Positions 8,919-17,483 of a stretch of DNA of 64,000 bases are shown piece by piece. The notes under the pieces were generated by a model, which did no database searches, had not been told where the DNA came from, and was given only the letters and a program-made list of their open reading frames with translations. Where the stretch lies: NCBI RefSeq assembly GCF_025808395.1, contig NZ_CP075524.1, positions 2,700,383 to 2,764,382 of the forward strand. Direction: 5' to 3'. The translations under genes were made by a program, and so were the position numbers. How positions within the stretch are numbered: position 1 is the first letter of the stretch; each line of letters opens with the position of its first letter. This DNA comes from Microcella sp. (GTDB taxonomy: Bacteria > Actinomycetota > Actinomycetes > Actinomycetales > Microbacteriaceae).

Positions 8919-9871
8919 CCGCTGCACGCAAGGCCGCCTCAATAGCGGGCATCGGAACCGTTGGTTTTGCTCTCGTCGGCTCGGCTGTGCCAGCCTTCGC
9001 TGCTTCTGTCGCGGGCTGCGGCGACGCACCCGTGGGCGGTGACCTCACTCGCATAGGCGACGTGTGCGAGCTCGACTTCTCTGTCTCGGGCTCGTACTCG
9101 TGGACGGTTCCGTCGGGGCTCTCGGGTCTGTACGCCGTCGTGGCAGGCGCCGGTGGCGGCGCGGAAGCTGACAGCGTCTCGTGGGGATACGCAGGCTCCG
9201 GTGGCGAAGTCGAGTACGTCGATCTGTCGTCGCAACCAGCGGGATCAACGGCGCAGATCGTCGTCGGCGCGGGCGGCGCAACTTCGGATGGCGGAGCTGC
9301 CGACGGCGAAGATTCGTCGATCGATCTCGGTGGGGTGACGACCGCGGCAGGGGGGGTCTCGGGCTCGACCTACGTGCAGTACTGCATCGCCGATGGCAAC
9401 TTCTCAACGTACGTCGGCAACGGCAATGGGGCTGGCGGGCCTGCGGGAACGGCCGGAGACGACTGCGCGACCACCACGGCGCCTGGTGTGGCTCCGGCGA
9501 CCGACACCGACTCGAGCGGCGACGCGGCTCTCGCCATATTTTCGACCTTCACTGAGACCCTCGGTGCCGGGGGGCGGGTGCTCGTCGCGCCCCTGGCGCT
9601 CGACCCGCAGCCGGCACTCGACGGCACGGGTCGCGGGGCCGACGTGCAGTACGTTGACCCCAGCTCGGTTCCGGAGTCGAACACGGCGGGCGGCGATGGT
9701 CGAGTGATGCTGCGCTACGCGGCTATTGATGGCGCCGATGTCGACAGCGAGCTCGCCGACACCGGAGGCGCCGACGCGACTGGCGCGGTCGCACTTAGCG
9801 GATTGCTCGCCGCTGCTGGCGCTGCAGCGCTCGTGCTCAGCCGTCGTCGCGCAGTGCTTCAGCGCGATTGA
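8915..9871 (+). CDS. Glycine-rich secreted protein with LADTG sorting signal
   Basis: 318 residues. An N-terminal signal peptide (to about AVPAFAAS, residue 30) leads into a Gly/Ala-rich domain that opens with SGSYSWTVPSGLSGLYAVVAGAGGG, reminiscent of glycine-rich beta adhesin-like repeats. The C-terminus has LADTG (residues 280-284), a hydrophobic stretch (LSGLLAAAGAAALVL) and the basic tail SRRRAVLQRD. This is the layout of a sortase substrate; LAxTG is the motif used by class E sortases of high-GC actinobacteria. It should be covalently anchored to the cell wall. The ATG overlaps the stop of the upstream ligase (ATGA). No sortase gene is in the window. Family function unknown. Confidence 0.82.
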   Translation: MTAARKAASIAGIGTVGFALVGSAVPAFAASVAGCGDAPVGGDLTRIGDVCELDFSVSGSYSWTVPSGLSGLYAVVAGAGGGAEADSVSWGYAGSGGEVEYVDLSSQPAGSTAQIVVGAGGATSDGGAADGEDSSIDLGGVTTAAGGVSGSTYVQYCIADGNFSTYVGNGNGAGGPAGTAGDDCATTTAPGVAPATDTDSSGDAALAIFSTFTETLGAGGRVLVAPLALDPQPALDGTGRGADVQYVDPSSVPESNTAGGDGRVMLRYAAIDGADVDSELADTGGADATGAVALSGLLAAAGAAALVLSRRRAVLQRD

Positions 9872-9934
9872 GGCGCGCTGTTCCGGTCAGGCCAATCAGG
9901 GGGCGCCCACTGAGTGGGAGTAACGTGGCCCGGC

Positions 9935-10426
9935 ATGACGCGCCGACGCACTCTCAGTCTGTTGCTCGCCCTGCCGATCGTGCCCGCTCTTGCCGGGTGC
10001 GTGATGGTGGTGGAGGCGCCTGAGTCGGAGCCGAACACCGAGCCGACGGCGGTCTCGTCGTCGCCGAGTGACGGCTGCCTCGTCGAGGCCCGGCCCGAGC
10101 TGCAGACTTTCGGCGACTGCGATGAGCTCATCGTCGAGGGCACCGACATCACGATCGAAGTCGGAGCGGTCGGCATGGTCGTCGTGCGCGGCGACCGGGT
10201 GGAGATCGACGCTAACTCGATCGGATCACTCTCGATCTTCGGTCAAGATAACGACGTCGACATCGACGGCGACGTCGGGTCGCTCGACATCGCGGGCGAC
10301 CGCAATGAGGTCGACGCCGACGGCGAGATCGGCAGTGTCACGATCGACGGCAATGACAACGAGGTTGACGCCGCACTCTTGGGCCCCCTGACCGACAACG
10401 GAGACCGCAACCGCGTCAACCGGTGA
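9935..10426 (+). CDS. DUF3060-type lipoprotein
   Basis: 163 residues from the ATG at 9935; an in-frame GTG at 9914 would place non-signal residues before the lipoprotein signal. The signal peptide ends LPIVPALAGC with the lipid-modified Cys at residue 22. After a Pro/Ser/Thr linker the mature part forms repeating strands with N/D at turns (GQDNDVDIDGDVGSLDI, GDRNEVDADGEIGSV), the pattern of DUF3060 beta-solenoid-like lipoproteins seen in actinobacteria. Function unknown. It lies 63 bp after the LADTG protein on the same strand and ends 3 bp from a convergent gene. Confidence 0.85.
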   Translation: MTRRRTLSLLLALPIVPALAGCVMVVEAPESEPNTEPTAVSSSPSDGCLVEARPELQTFGDCDELIVEGTDITIEVGAVGMVVVRGDRVEIDANSIGSLSIFGQDNDVDIDGDVGSLDIAGDRNEVDADGEIGSVTIDGNDNEVDAALLGPLTDNGDRNRVNR

Positions 10427-10429
10427 CGG

Positions 10430-11011
10430 CTAGCGCACCTGCTTGCGGCTCGAGATGACGCCGGTGTCGAAGCCCATGAGGTAGAGCCCGCCGTGAAAGC
10501 GCGCGTGCTCGACCTTGAGGCAGCGGTCCATGACGACGGTCAAGCCCTTCGATTCGCCGTAGATCGCGGCCTCTTCGTTCCAGATGCCGAGCTGCACCCA
10601 CACCGTCGGGGCTCCGACAGCGAGGGCGTCGTCCATGACCGACGGAATGTCACTTGCTTTGCGAAACACGTCGACGATGTCGGGCACTTCGGGCAGCGAG
10701 GCGAGGTCGGGGTAGGCCTTCTGCCCCAGAATCTCGGTGGCGTTGGGGTTCACGAAGTACACGCGGTAGTCGCTCGACTGCAGCAGGTAGGTGCCGACGA
10801 AGTATGAGCTGCGCGACGGGTTCGGCGAGGCGCCGACGATCGCGATGCTCTTCGCACGGCGCAGGATGCCCAGCCGCTGCTTCGCGTCTGGCCCCACCCA
10901 GGTGCGCTGCGACTTCAGCAGTTTCGCGAGCGGTGAACTCGCCGGAATCGAGCAGGTCAGCCCGTTCGCGAGCGTGACGGTGGCCTGGTCAACGGTGGTC
11001 GCATCCGTCAC
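10430..11011 (-). CDS. CoA-binding domain protein (YccU-like)
   Basis: 193 residues from the GTG at 11011. The Rossmann-type CoA-binding domain starts at about residue 50 with SIAIVGASPNPSRSSYFVGTYL, then VYFVNPNATEILGQKAYPDL and TVWVQLGIWNEEA, and ends with a conserved Cys (VVMDRCLKVEHARFHG). Proteins of this small family bind CoA or a nucleotide; their reaction is unclear. The start overlaps the stop of the upstream O-acetylhomoserine sulfhydrylase by 4 nt (GTGA), a pairing recurrent in actinobacteria that suggests a link to sulfur amino acid metabolism. Confidence 0.9.
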   Translation of the reverse strand: MTDATTVDQATVTLANGLTCSIPASSPLAKLLKSQRTWVGPDAKQRLGILRRAKSIAIVGASPNPSRSSYFVGTYLLQSSDYRVYFVNPNATEILGQKAYPDLASLPEVPDIVDVFRKASDIPSVMDDALAVGAPTVWVQLGIWNEEAAIYGESKGLTVVMDRCLKVEHARFHGGLYLMGFDTGVISSRKQVR

Positions 11012-12309
11012 GATTCCGCCCCTTTCAGCGCAGCGGTGAGCGCCTGATCGAGATCGTAGATGATGTCGTCGACGTCTTCGATGCCGACCGAGAGGCGCAC
11101 GAGCCCGGGGTGCACTCCGCCGTCGACGAGCTGCTGCTCGGTGAGCTGTGCGTGCGTTGTCGAGGCGGGATGGATGATGAGCGTCTTGGCATCGCCGATG
11201 TTGGCGACGTGGCTCGCGAGCTCGACGTTCTCGATGACACCTTGGCCAACAGCGCGCCCACCCTTGACGACGAAGCCGAACACCGAGCTTGGCCCGAGCG
11301 GCAGATACATCGCGGCTCGATCGTGGTGACGGTGCGTCGGCAGCCCCGCCCAGTTGACGGCCTCGACGCGGTCGTCGTCGGCAAGCCATTCGGCGACGAC
11401 GCGTGCGTTGTCGACGTGCGCCTGCATGCGGTACGGCAAGGTTTCGACCCCTTGCGCGAGCAGAAAGGCCGAGTGGGGCGCGAGCGCTGGCCCGATGTCG
11501 CGCAGCTGCTCGGCCCGCAAGCGCGTGAGGAAGGCGTATTCGCCAAAGTTGCCGTGCCAGGTGAGTCCGCCGTAGTGCGGCACGGTCTCGTCGAAGAGCG
11601 GAAAGTTGTGGTTCGCCCAGTCGAAGCGCCCTGACTCGACGACGACGCCTCCGAGGGTGGTGCCTGCGCCGCCGAGAAACTTGGTCGCCGAGTGGATGAC
11701 GATGTCGGCGCCCCACTCGATGGGCCGGCACAGGTACGGCGTGGCAATGGTCGAGTCGATGACGAGCGGAATCTCGGCGGCGTGCGCCACGGCCGCGAGC
11801 CCTTCGATGTCTGCGATGTCGCCGCTCGGGTTGGCGATCGTCTCGGCGAAGATCAGTTTCGTGCGGCCGGGAACGATCGCCGCTGCGTAGTCGGCAGGGT
11901 CATCGCTCGCGACGAAGGTGGTCTCGACACCGAAGCGCCGCAGGGTCACGTCGAGCTGCGTGATCGAGCCTCCGTAGAGGTTCGACGAGGCGACGACGTG
12001 GTCGCCAGCGCCCGCGAGCGAGGCGATCGTGATGAATTGTGCGCTCAGGCCGCTCGCCGTCGCGACGGCGCCGAGGCCGCCCTCGAGGCTCGCGACGCGC
12101 TCTTCAAAGCTCGCGATCGTCGGGTTGGCGAGGCGCGAATAGATGGTGCCGTACTTCTGCAGCGCGAAGCGCGCGGCGGCGTCTTCGGGTGAGTCGAAGA
12201 CGAAAGCGCTCGATTGGTAGATCGGTATCGCCCTCGCTCCCGTCGTCGAGTCGGGCACGTTGCCCGCGTGCAGGGCACGCGTGCGGAATCCGTAGTCGCG
12301 GTCGGCCAT
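11008..12309 (-). CDS. metY: O-acetylhomoserine sulfhydrylase (Cys/Met metabolism PLP enzyme)
   Basis: 433 residues, the usual length for O-acetylhomoserine aminocarboxypropyltransferases; cystathionine synthases are shorter (about 380-400). Start FRTRALHAGNVPDSTTGARA, the substrate loop YSRLANPTIASFEERVASLEGG, and the PLP lysine in HSATKFLGG (K210) are all present, with the extra NFGEYAFLTRLRAEQLRD insertion of MetY-type enzymes. It forms homocysteine from O-acetylhomoserine and sulfide. It is the first gene of a two-gene minus-strand operon. No metX is adjacent in this window, although the pair is common. Confidence 0.92.
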   Translation of the reverse strand: MADRDYGFRTRALHAGNVPDSTTGARAIPIYQSSAFVFDSPEDAAARFALQKYGTIYSRLANPTIASFEERVASLEGGLGAVATASGLSAQFITIASLAGAGDHVVASSNLYGGSITQLDVTLRRFGVETTFVASDDPADYAAAIVPGRTKLIFAETIANPSGDIADIEGLAAVAHAAEIPLVIDSTIATPYLCRPIEWGADIVIHSATKFLGGAGTTLGGVVVESGRFDWANHNFPLFDETVPHYGGLTWHGNFGEYAFLTRLRAEQLRDIGPALAPHSAFLLAQGVETLPYRMQAHVDNARVVAEWLADDDRVEAVNWAGLPTHRHHDRAAMYLPLGPSSVFGFVVKGGRAVGQGVIENVELASHVANIGDAKTLIIHPASTTHAQLTEQQLVDGGVHPGLVRLSVGIEDVDDIIYDLDQALTAALKGAES

Positions 12310-12352
12310 CCCTCCAGGCTATCCGCGCGCTGGTGGCCGCGCCGAGACGCAC

Positions 12353-12367
12353 GTTACCGGGCGTAAC
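12353..12367. promoter_or_regulatory. Short palindrome upstream of metY
   Basis: GTTAC and GTAAC arms separated by five bases lie in the 139-bp divergent gap between metY (minus) and the DUF418 gene (plus), 44 bp from the metY start. It may be an operator. I could not recognise a SAM riboswitch on the minus strand of this gap. Confidence 0.3.
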
Positions 12368-12448
12368 CTTTGCACGGCGACGTCGGCACACTCCGAGATC
12401 CGTCGCTCGACGGAGGCGCACCCGAGGTTGCCGTTCTATCGTGAAACC

Positions 12449-13726
12449 ATGACGACGGATGTCCAACCATCGCCCTCACGACCCACGTTCACCCCGACCC
12501 CGCGCACGTCGCGAGCCCTCGCCCCCGATGCTGCGCGCGGCCTCGTGTTGCTCGGCATCGCCGTGGCGAACGTGCCCTTTTTTATGTATGGGCGCGAGTT
12601 GGGGCTGCTGTTCAAACCGGTGACGGATGCTGCTGCCGACCCCTGGGTTAACGCCCTCGTCGCGACGCTCGCCGACAACCGCAGCTACCCGCTCTTCGCC
12701 TTGCTCTTCGGCTACGGCATGACGCAATTGCTCACGCGTGAGCATGCGCGCGGCGTCGAGTGGCCCGACGCGCGACGGCTACTCGTGCGGCGCAACCTGT
12801 GGCTCATCGCTTTCGGTGCCGCCCACGGGGTTCTGCTTTTCTTCGGTGACATCCTGGGCACCTACGGCCTGCTCGGCCTGGCTCTGGTGCTACTGATTCG
12901 CGCGTCGGGCCGCACTCTCGCGATCGTCGGCTGGATCGCGTTCGGGTTTCTCGTACTGGTGGGTGCGCTCGAGGGGCTGAGCGGGGTCTTGTCGCAGGTG
13001 CCAGGCGGGGCACTCTCGACTGCCGCGCTCTTCGGGTCGTCCTCGGCCGAGACGTATCCGCTCGCGGTGCTGTTTCGCGCGGGGGAGTGGACGATCGCTC
13101 TCATCTCGGTACCGTTCGGGGGCCTCGGCCTGCTGGCCCCGATGATTCTGGGAATGTGGGCGGCGCGCAAGGGAATGCTCGATGCACCCCACCGCCACCG
13201 GCGTGCGCTGTCGATCACCGCGGGGGTGGGTGTTCCGATCTCGGTGCTGGGGGCTCTGCCGATCGCGCTCGCACTACTCGGCGTCATCGAACTGCACCCG
13301 CTCGTCGAGCCGTTCGCGGCGATGCTGCACGCGGGCACCGGGGCGATCGGCGGTGTCGCCTATGCGGCTCTCGTCGCCCTGCTCGTGGGGCGGCACGGGC
13401 CCGGGCGCGAGCTGGGCAGCCCCACTGCGAAGCCTGCGGGGCCGATTTCTCGAGGCTTCGCGGCCTTGGGCCAGCGGTCGCTCAGCGGCTATCTCGCGCA
13501 GTCGGTCGTCTTCGTGATCGTCTTCGCGCCCTACACACTGGGTCTCGGCGCGACCGCGAGTGTGGCGGTCGCGACGCAGGTCGCCGTCATTACCTGGCTC
13601 GGCACCTTCATCGCCGCCAATGTGCTCGCGGCCGTGAACCGGCCTGGGCCGGCCGAGTGGCTGTTTCGCCGTGCGGTCTACGGCGGTGCTAGATCCAGCT
13701 CGGCAGCCAGTAGTGCAGGCGGATGA
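12449..13726 (+). CDS. DUF418 multi-pass membrane protein
   Basis: 425 residues from the ATG at 12449; an upstream in-frame TTG at 12428 has no ribosome-binding support. The N-terminus APDAARGLVLLGIAVANV and the conserved FALLFGYGM segment mark the DUF418/YeiB family, with about ten hydrophobic segments and the typical C-terminal block SLSGYLAQSVVF. Function unknown; relatives are proposed to move or acylate small molecules at the membrane. The last 38 bp overlap the convergent pmt gene. Confidence 0.88.
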   Translation: MTTDVQPSPSRPTFTPTPRTSRALAPDAARGLVLLGIAVANVPFFMYGRELGLLFKPVTDAAADPWVNALVATLADNRSYPLFALLFGYGMTQLLTREHARGVEWPDARRLLVRRNLWLIAFGAAHGVLLFFGDILGTYGLLGLALVLLIRASGRTLAIVGWIAFGFLVLVGALEGLSGVLSQVPGGALSTAALFGSSSAETYPLAVLFRAGEWTIALISVPFGGLGLLAPMILGMWAARKGMLDAPHRHRRALSITAGVGVPISVLGALPIALALLGVIELHPLVEPFAAMLHAGTGAIGGVAYAALVALLVGRHGPGRELGSPTAKPAGPISRGFAALGQRSLSGYLAQSVVFVIVFAPYTLGLGATASVAVATQVAVITWLGTFIAANVLAAVNRPGPAEWLFRRAVYGGARSSSAASSAGG

Positions 13727-15281
13727 ATCCGACGTCGACGGGCCATCCCGTCCACATCGGCATGAAGAACACGCTCAGCACGATCGCGATCGCGACGAAC
13801 CCGATCACGATGGCAGCACCGAGCAGCCGGCGATCGTTGCTCGCTGACGTCGGTGCGAGGGCCGTCGAGAGCACGACCGTGAGGGCGAGCACCAAGAACG
13901 GCGTGATGACGATCGTGTAGAAGAAGAACGTGGTGCGCTCGGGGTAGAGCAACCAGGGCAGCCAGCCTGCGGCAATGCCGGTCAGTATGACGGCGAGTGC
14001 CCAGCCGCTGGCGGGCAGGGGCGGGCCGCTCGCGCCGCGCATCCGGTTCGCCGCCACTACCACGAGCAGCACCACGAGCGTGATGACCGAGGCGACGGCG
14101 ACCCACCAGATGAGCGGGTTCGGTATGCCGGTAATGGCTTCGGCAGTGCCGTCGCCGAGGTCGCGGTAGTGCATGTAGGTGGGGCGCAGCAGCAACGGCC
14201 AGCTCAGCGCGCCGGCCTCATAGTTGTGGGGGCTCGATTCGCCCACGTGATAGCCGTAGACGCTCACCTGATACGCCCACCAGTTCTGCAGGGTGTCGGG
14301 CAGACCGCTCAGGATGCCCGGCAGACGATTGTCGTCGGTGATCACCCGTTCGCGGCCGTAGCCGCCGGTCGTCGTGAACCAGCCCCACCAGGTGAGCAGG
14401 TGTGTGAGTGCGGCAGCCGGAATCATGAGCACGAACGACGTGGGGGCTTGCTTCAGCAGGGTTCCGCTCGCCCACAGCGCGACGCCTGCGCGTCGCCGGT
14501 CGAGCATGTCGGCGATGACGGTCAGCACTGCGAACGCCGCCAGTAGATAGAGCGCGTTCCATTTCACGGCGGTCGCGAGCCCGAACGCGATGGCGGCGGC
14601 GATGAGCCACGGGCGCGCCCAGAGTGCGGGGCCCCAGTCGGTCGAGAGCGGCGGATCGCTCGATCGTCGACGCTCGAGCCAGGCGGCGAGACGCCGTGCG
14701 ACGTGTCGCCGGTCGAGCACGATGAAGACGACGGCGAGCACGACGAACAGGGCGAGTATGCCGTCGAGCAGGGCGACGCGGCTCATGACGATGGCATTGC
14801 CGTCGATGGCGATGAGTAGCCCGGCAAGCCCGGTGAGCACCAGTCGGCCGAGCAGCAGGTGCGCGAGCAGCATGACGAGCCCGACGAGCACGATGCCGGC
14901 CAGGGCAGTGCCGAGCCTCCAGCCTGCGGGGTTCTCGGGGCCGAGCGCAGCAAGGCCGAGCGCGATGATCCACTTGCCGAGAGGCGGGTGAGCGACGAAT
15001 GACGCGATGCCGGTCGGGCTGCCCGGTGCGCCCGCCGCCCACAGCTCGTTCGCCCCGTCGGGCCAGCGCGACTCGAAGCCCAGCTGCCGCAACGACTCGG
15101 CATCTTTCACGTAGTAGGTCTCGTCGAAGACGAGTTCGCCCGGCTGCTCAAGGCCGATGAGCCTCGTCGCCGCGGCCACTGCCAGCACGGCCGCCGGAAC
15201 TGCGATGCACACGACGCGTCGGCGAGCATCCGTCAAAGATGCTCCTGTCGACAATGCTCCTGTCGACGCGGGTGCTGTCAC
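13689..15281 (-). CDS. pmt: Dolichyl-phosphate-mannose--protein mannosyltransferase (PMT family)
   Basis: 530 residues from the GTG at 15281 (residues VTAPAST). A longer frame upstream is Arg/His-rich and looks non-coding. The PMT/GT39 layout is clear: first membrane segment, then LVFDETYYVKDAESL with the catalytic DE in the first periplasmic loop, HPPLGKWIIALGL, many further membrane segments, and late periplasmic motifs such as HVGESSPHNYEAG. Actinobacterial Pmt transfers mannose from polyprenyl phosphate to secreted proteins during Sec export. It is divergent from rsmI, a known actinobacterial pair. Confidence 0.92.
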   Translation of the reverse strand: MTAPASTGALSTGASLTDARRRVVCIAVPAAVLAVAAATRLIGLEQPGELVFDETYYVKDAESLRQLGFESRWPDGANELWAAGAPGSPTGIASFVAHPPLGKWIIALGLAALGPENPAGWRLGTALAGIVLVGLVMLLAHLLLGRLVLTGLAGLLIAIDGNAIVMSRVALLDGILALFVVLAVVFIVLDRRHVARRLAAWLERRRSSDPPLSTDWGPALWARPWLIAAAIAFGLATAVKWNALYLLAAFAVLTVIADMLDRRRAGVALWASGTLLKQAPTSFVLMIPAAALTHLLTWWGWFTTTGGYGRERVITDDNRLPGILSGLPDTLQNWWAYQVSVYGYHVGESSPHNYEAGALSWPLLLRPTYMHYRDLGDGTAEAITGIPNPLIWWVAVASVITLVVLLVVVAANRMRGASGPPLPASGWALAVILTGIAAGWLPWLLYPERTTFFFYTIVITPFLVLALTVVLSTALAPTSASNDRRLLGAAIVIGFVAIAIVLSVFFMPMWTGWPVDVGFIRLHYWLPSWI

Positions 15282-15411
15282 CCGCCCATCGTAGCCGCGC
15301 CCGTCGCGCGGCGCTGTGGCGGGCTGTGCGCTGCCGCGGGCCGGTCGACGCCTGTGCTCGTGTGTGCGGTGTGCTGTGCCTCGAGCCATGGCGGCCCGGG
15401 CAGCTGCCTTC

Positions 15412-15480
15412 CGCAGGCTTCAACAACTACGGAACATGGTGAAGTTGCATCATGTGCTTCCGTAGTTGTTGAAGTCTGCG
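15412..15480. repeat. Long intergenic inverted repeat (23-nt arms, 23-nt loop)
   Basis: Arms 15412-15434 and 15458-15480 contain caacaactacggaa and its complement. They pair at 22 of 23 positions with one G opposite T. The loop (15435-15457) carries CATG twice, so an inner stem can form as well. It lies in the 300-bp divergent gap between pmt and rsmI (15282-15581). The rest of that gap is GC-rich and shows no gene. Confidence 0.85.
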
Positions 15481-15581
15481 CGTGCACACCATGACCCTCT
15501 CGAACAACGGGGTCGCTCGGCGCTGGAGAGAAAGGTCGTCGTGCCGACACGTGTCACAGTGCGCGGTGGGAGGATGGGCAC

Positions 15582-16406
15582 ATGATCGTGCTCGCGGCGA
15601 CGCCCATCGGCAATCTCGGCGACGCCAGCAGACGACTCGTCGAGACGCTGCAGTCGGCCACGGTCGTCGTTGCGGAAGACACGCGCACGGCCACGCACCT
15701 CATGCGGGCACTCGGGGTCGAGAATCGTCCGCGCTTGATTGCTCTGCACGAGCACAACGAACGCGCGAAGTCTGCCGAGCTCGTCGAGCTGGCGCGCGAG
15801 ACCGATGTGCTGGTGCTGACCGACGCGGGCATGCCATCGGTCAGCGACCCCGGATTCGTTCTCGTCGAGACAGCCATCGCCGCGGGTGTCGGTGTGACTA
15901 CGCTGCCAGGGCCCAGCGCAGTGCTCACGGCCCTGGTGCTGAGCGGTCTGCCGACCGATCGATTCGTCTTCGAGGGGTTTCTGCCGCGCAAAGGTCGGGC
16001 AGCCGCGCTGCGGGCGCTCGCCGACGAGCCGCGCACGCTCGTGCTCTTCGAGGCTCCGCACCGCATTGCCGCGGCGCTCGCCGACGCGCGCGATGCGATG
16101 GGCCCCGACCGGCGCGCAGCGGTGTGCCGCGAGCTCACGAAGAGGTTCGAAGAGGTGGCTCGAGGCACCCTCGCCGAACTCGCCGACCGATTCTCGGAGG
16201 GCGCCCGCGGAGAGATCGTGCTCGTCATCGACGGCGCGCCGATGCGGTCGGGAGACCTGCAGACCGCCCTCGCCGATGTCGCGTCACGCGTCAGCGGAGG
16301 AGAACGCTTGAAAGACGCGGCGGCCGTGGTCGCCGAGTCGACCGGTTTCGGCAAGCGAGAGCTCTACGAAGCGGCCCTCGCAGCTCGAGGCGGTGCCCGC
16401 GGCTAG
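15582..16406 (+). CDS. rsmI: 16S rRNA (cytidine(1402)-2'-O)-methyltransferase
   Basis: 274 residues. The N-terminal SAM-dependent tetrapyrrole-methylase-like fold begins LAATPIGNLGDASRRL, followed by VVVAEDTRTATHLM, VLTDAGMPSVSDPG, LPGPSAVLTALVLSGLP and FEGFLPRK, all RsmI hallmarks. RsmI methylates the 2'-OH of C1402 at the ribosomal P site. The ATG at 15582 follows a GGAGG (15571-15575). The stop overlaps the stop of the convergent lipoprotein gene (TAG/CTA). Confidence 0.93.
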   Translation: MIVLAATPIGNLGDASRRLVETLQSATVVVAEDTRTATHLMRALGVENRPRLIALHEHNERAKSAELVELARETDVLVLTDAGMPSVSDPGFVLVETAIAAGVGVTTLPGPSAVLTALVLSGLPTDRFVFEGFLPRKGRAAALRALADEPRTLVLFEAPHRIAAALADARDAMGPDRRAAVCRELTKRFEEVARGTLAELADRFSEGARGEIVLVIDGAPMRSGDLQTALADVASRVSGGERLKDAAAVVAESTGFGKRELYEAALAARGGARG

Positions 16407-16963
16407 TGCGATCGAGGTTCCATTCCCGCGTCGCATTCACTGCCGAAGGGACCGAAGCCATAGACGTTGTCGTTCTGCGTCGAGCGGGGCCACAGAGCCC
16501 CGTCATACTCGACGCGCACGCCGCGCATGCCCGTCCGTTGATCAAGCGTGCCCGCAGTTCGGGCAACGATCAGTATCCACACCCGCTCCCCAGGCGCAAC
16601 GGTGGCGCCGATCGGGTCGATGCGCGACTCCCACGCGTCGCGCATCGTGGGCCAGATGTCGTCGGCGATAGAGACGCCCCAGCCCAGGTCGTCGTCTCCC
16701 GGCCCGGCGAGTGCAATCTCTGAAATGTGCACAGTGTTCTGAGCGAGAACGCTGACGTCGGTGATAGTGATGTCACCATCGCTCTCGTTCACGATCCCGG
16801 CCCCGAAGACGGCTTCTTGACCAGGATAGGTGGGGCTGAAGCAACTGCCGCTGGTTCCGTGATCAGGCGCCCCGCCGTCGATCACGAGTCCGCCCGAGGG
16901 GGCGCAGCCCGCGAGTCCCAGCACAAGCGCGCTGGTGAAGACACTGAGCATTCGTCGGTCCAT
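16403..16963 (-). CDS. Putative lipoprotein (first of three related genes)
   Basis: 186 residues. The signal peptide ends LVLGLAGC, with the lipobox Cys at residue 20. The mature domain has a strand-rich pattern (VFGAGIVNESDGDITITDV, GVRVEYDGALWP) and ends VYGFGPFGSEC. The segment G.RV.YD..W followed by a D.V.GF.P....C tail also occurs in the gene at 17480-18046, so the two are paralogous. A conserved Cys near the start of the mature domain (GSCFSP) could pair with the terminal Cys. No known family is recognised; it is probably an extracytoplasmic membrane-anchored protein. Confidence 0.8.
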   Translation of the reverse strand: MDRRMLSVFTSALVLGLAGCAPSGGLVIDGGAPDHGTSGSCFSPTYPGQEAVFGAGIVNESDGDITITDVSVLAQNTVHISEIALAGPGDDDLGWGVSIADDIWPTMRDAWESRIDPIGATVAPGERVWILIVARTAGTLDQRTGMRGVRVEYDGALWPRSTQNDNVYGFGPFGSECDAGMEPRSH

Positions 16964-17012
16964 GACCTGACGCTACGCCAGTTCAGTCGTGGCCGACAAC
17001 AACGACTCCTCG

Positions 17013-17483
17013 TCAGTCGCAGGCTTCGCCGAGGACGAGCGTCACCGGAACACCCTGCTGAGCGCCATCGGTCGTCACGACGAGGCTGGCAACCCGTGCC
17101 TCGCCGGGGCCGCTGCGGGCCACCTCGATGCCGAGATACGCCGACGCTCCGGGCTCGAGAGGGGCGCGATCGAGGTCGACCCCGCCAAAGGCGTCTCGGC
17201 CGCGGTCGCTGACGATGACGGCGGTCTCGCGAGCGGCGTCGTCCACTGCGAGAAAGCGGTCGGTCACGGCGACACCCTGCGACTCGCCGAGATCGATATT
17301 GCTGATCGCGATCGGGTCATTTGACGAGTTCGTCACTCCGAGGGCGATAGTGCCCCGGTCGCCCGACAGGCAGCCGTCGAGGTCACCAGAGCCGTCGGGC
17401 CCGGCTCCACTGCAGGCCGCGAGCGGCAGCGTCAGCGCGAGCGCGGTGAGGCAACCCAGCAGTCGAGAGGTGACGGGCATCAT
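17013..17483 (-). CDS. Putative lipoprotein (second of three)
   Basis: 156 residues from the ATG at 17483, which overlaps the upstream gene's stop as ATGA. An upstream in-frame ATG would sit inside the neighbour. The signal ends LTLPLAAC (Cys at residue 24). The mature part has two Cys-bearing ends (GCLSGDR and the C-terminal GEACD) around a strand-rich domain (LGVTNSSNDPIAISNIDLG). It lacks the G.RV.YD tail of its two neighbours but shares size, export signal and the Cys-to-Cys design. Unknown function. Confidence 0.78.
   Translation of the reverse strand: MMPVTSRLLGCLTALALTLPLAACSGAGPDGSGDLDGCLSGDRGTIALGVTNSSNDPIAISNIDLGESQGVAVTDRFLAVDDAARETAVIVSDRGRDAFGGVDLDRAPLEPGASAYLGIEVARSGPGEARVASLVVTTDGAQQGVPVTLVLGEACD

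Noticed and set aside
12310..12448. SAM riboswitch upstream of metY
   Set aside because: The minus strand of the gap does not show the conserved SAM riboswitch core that I know, only a short palindrome.
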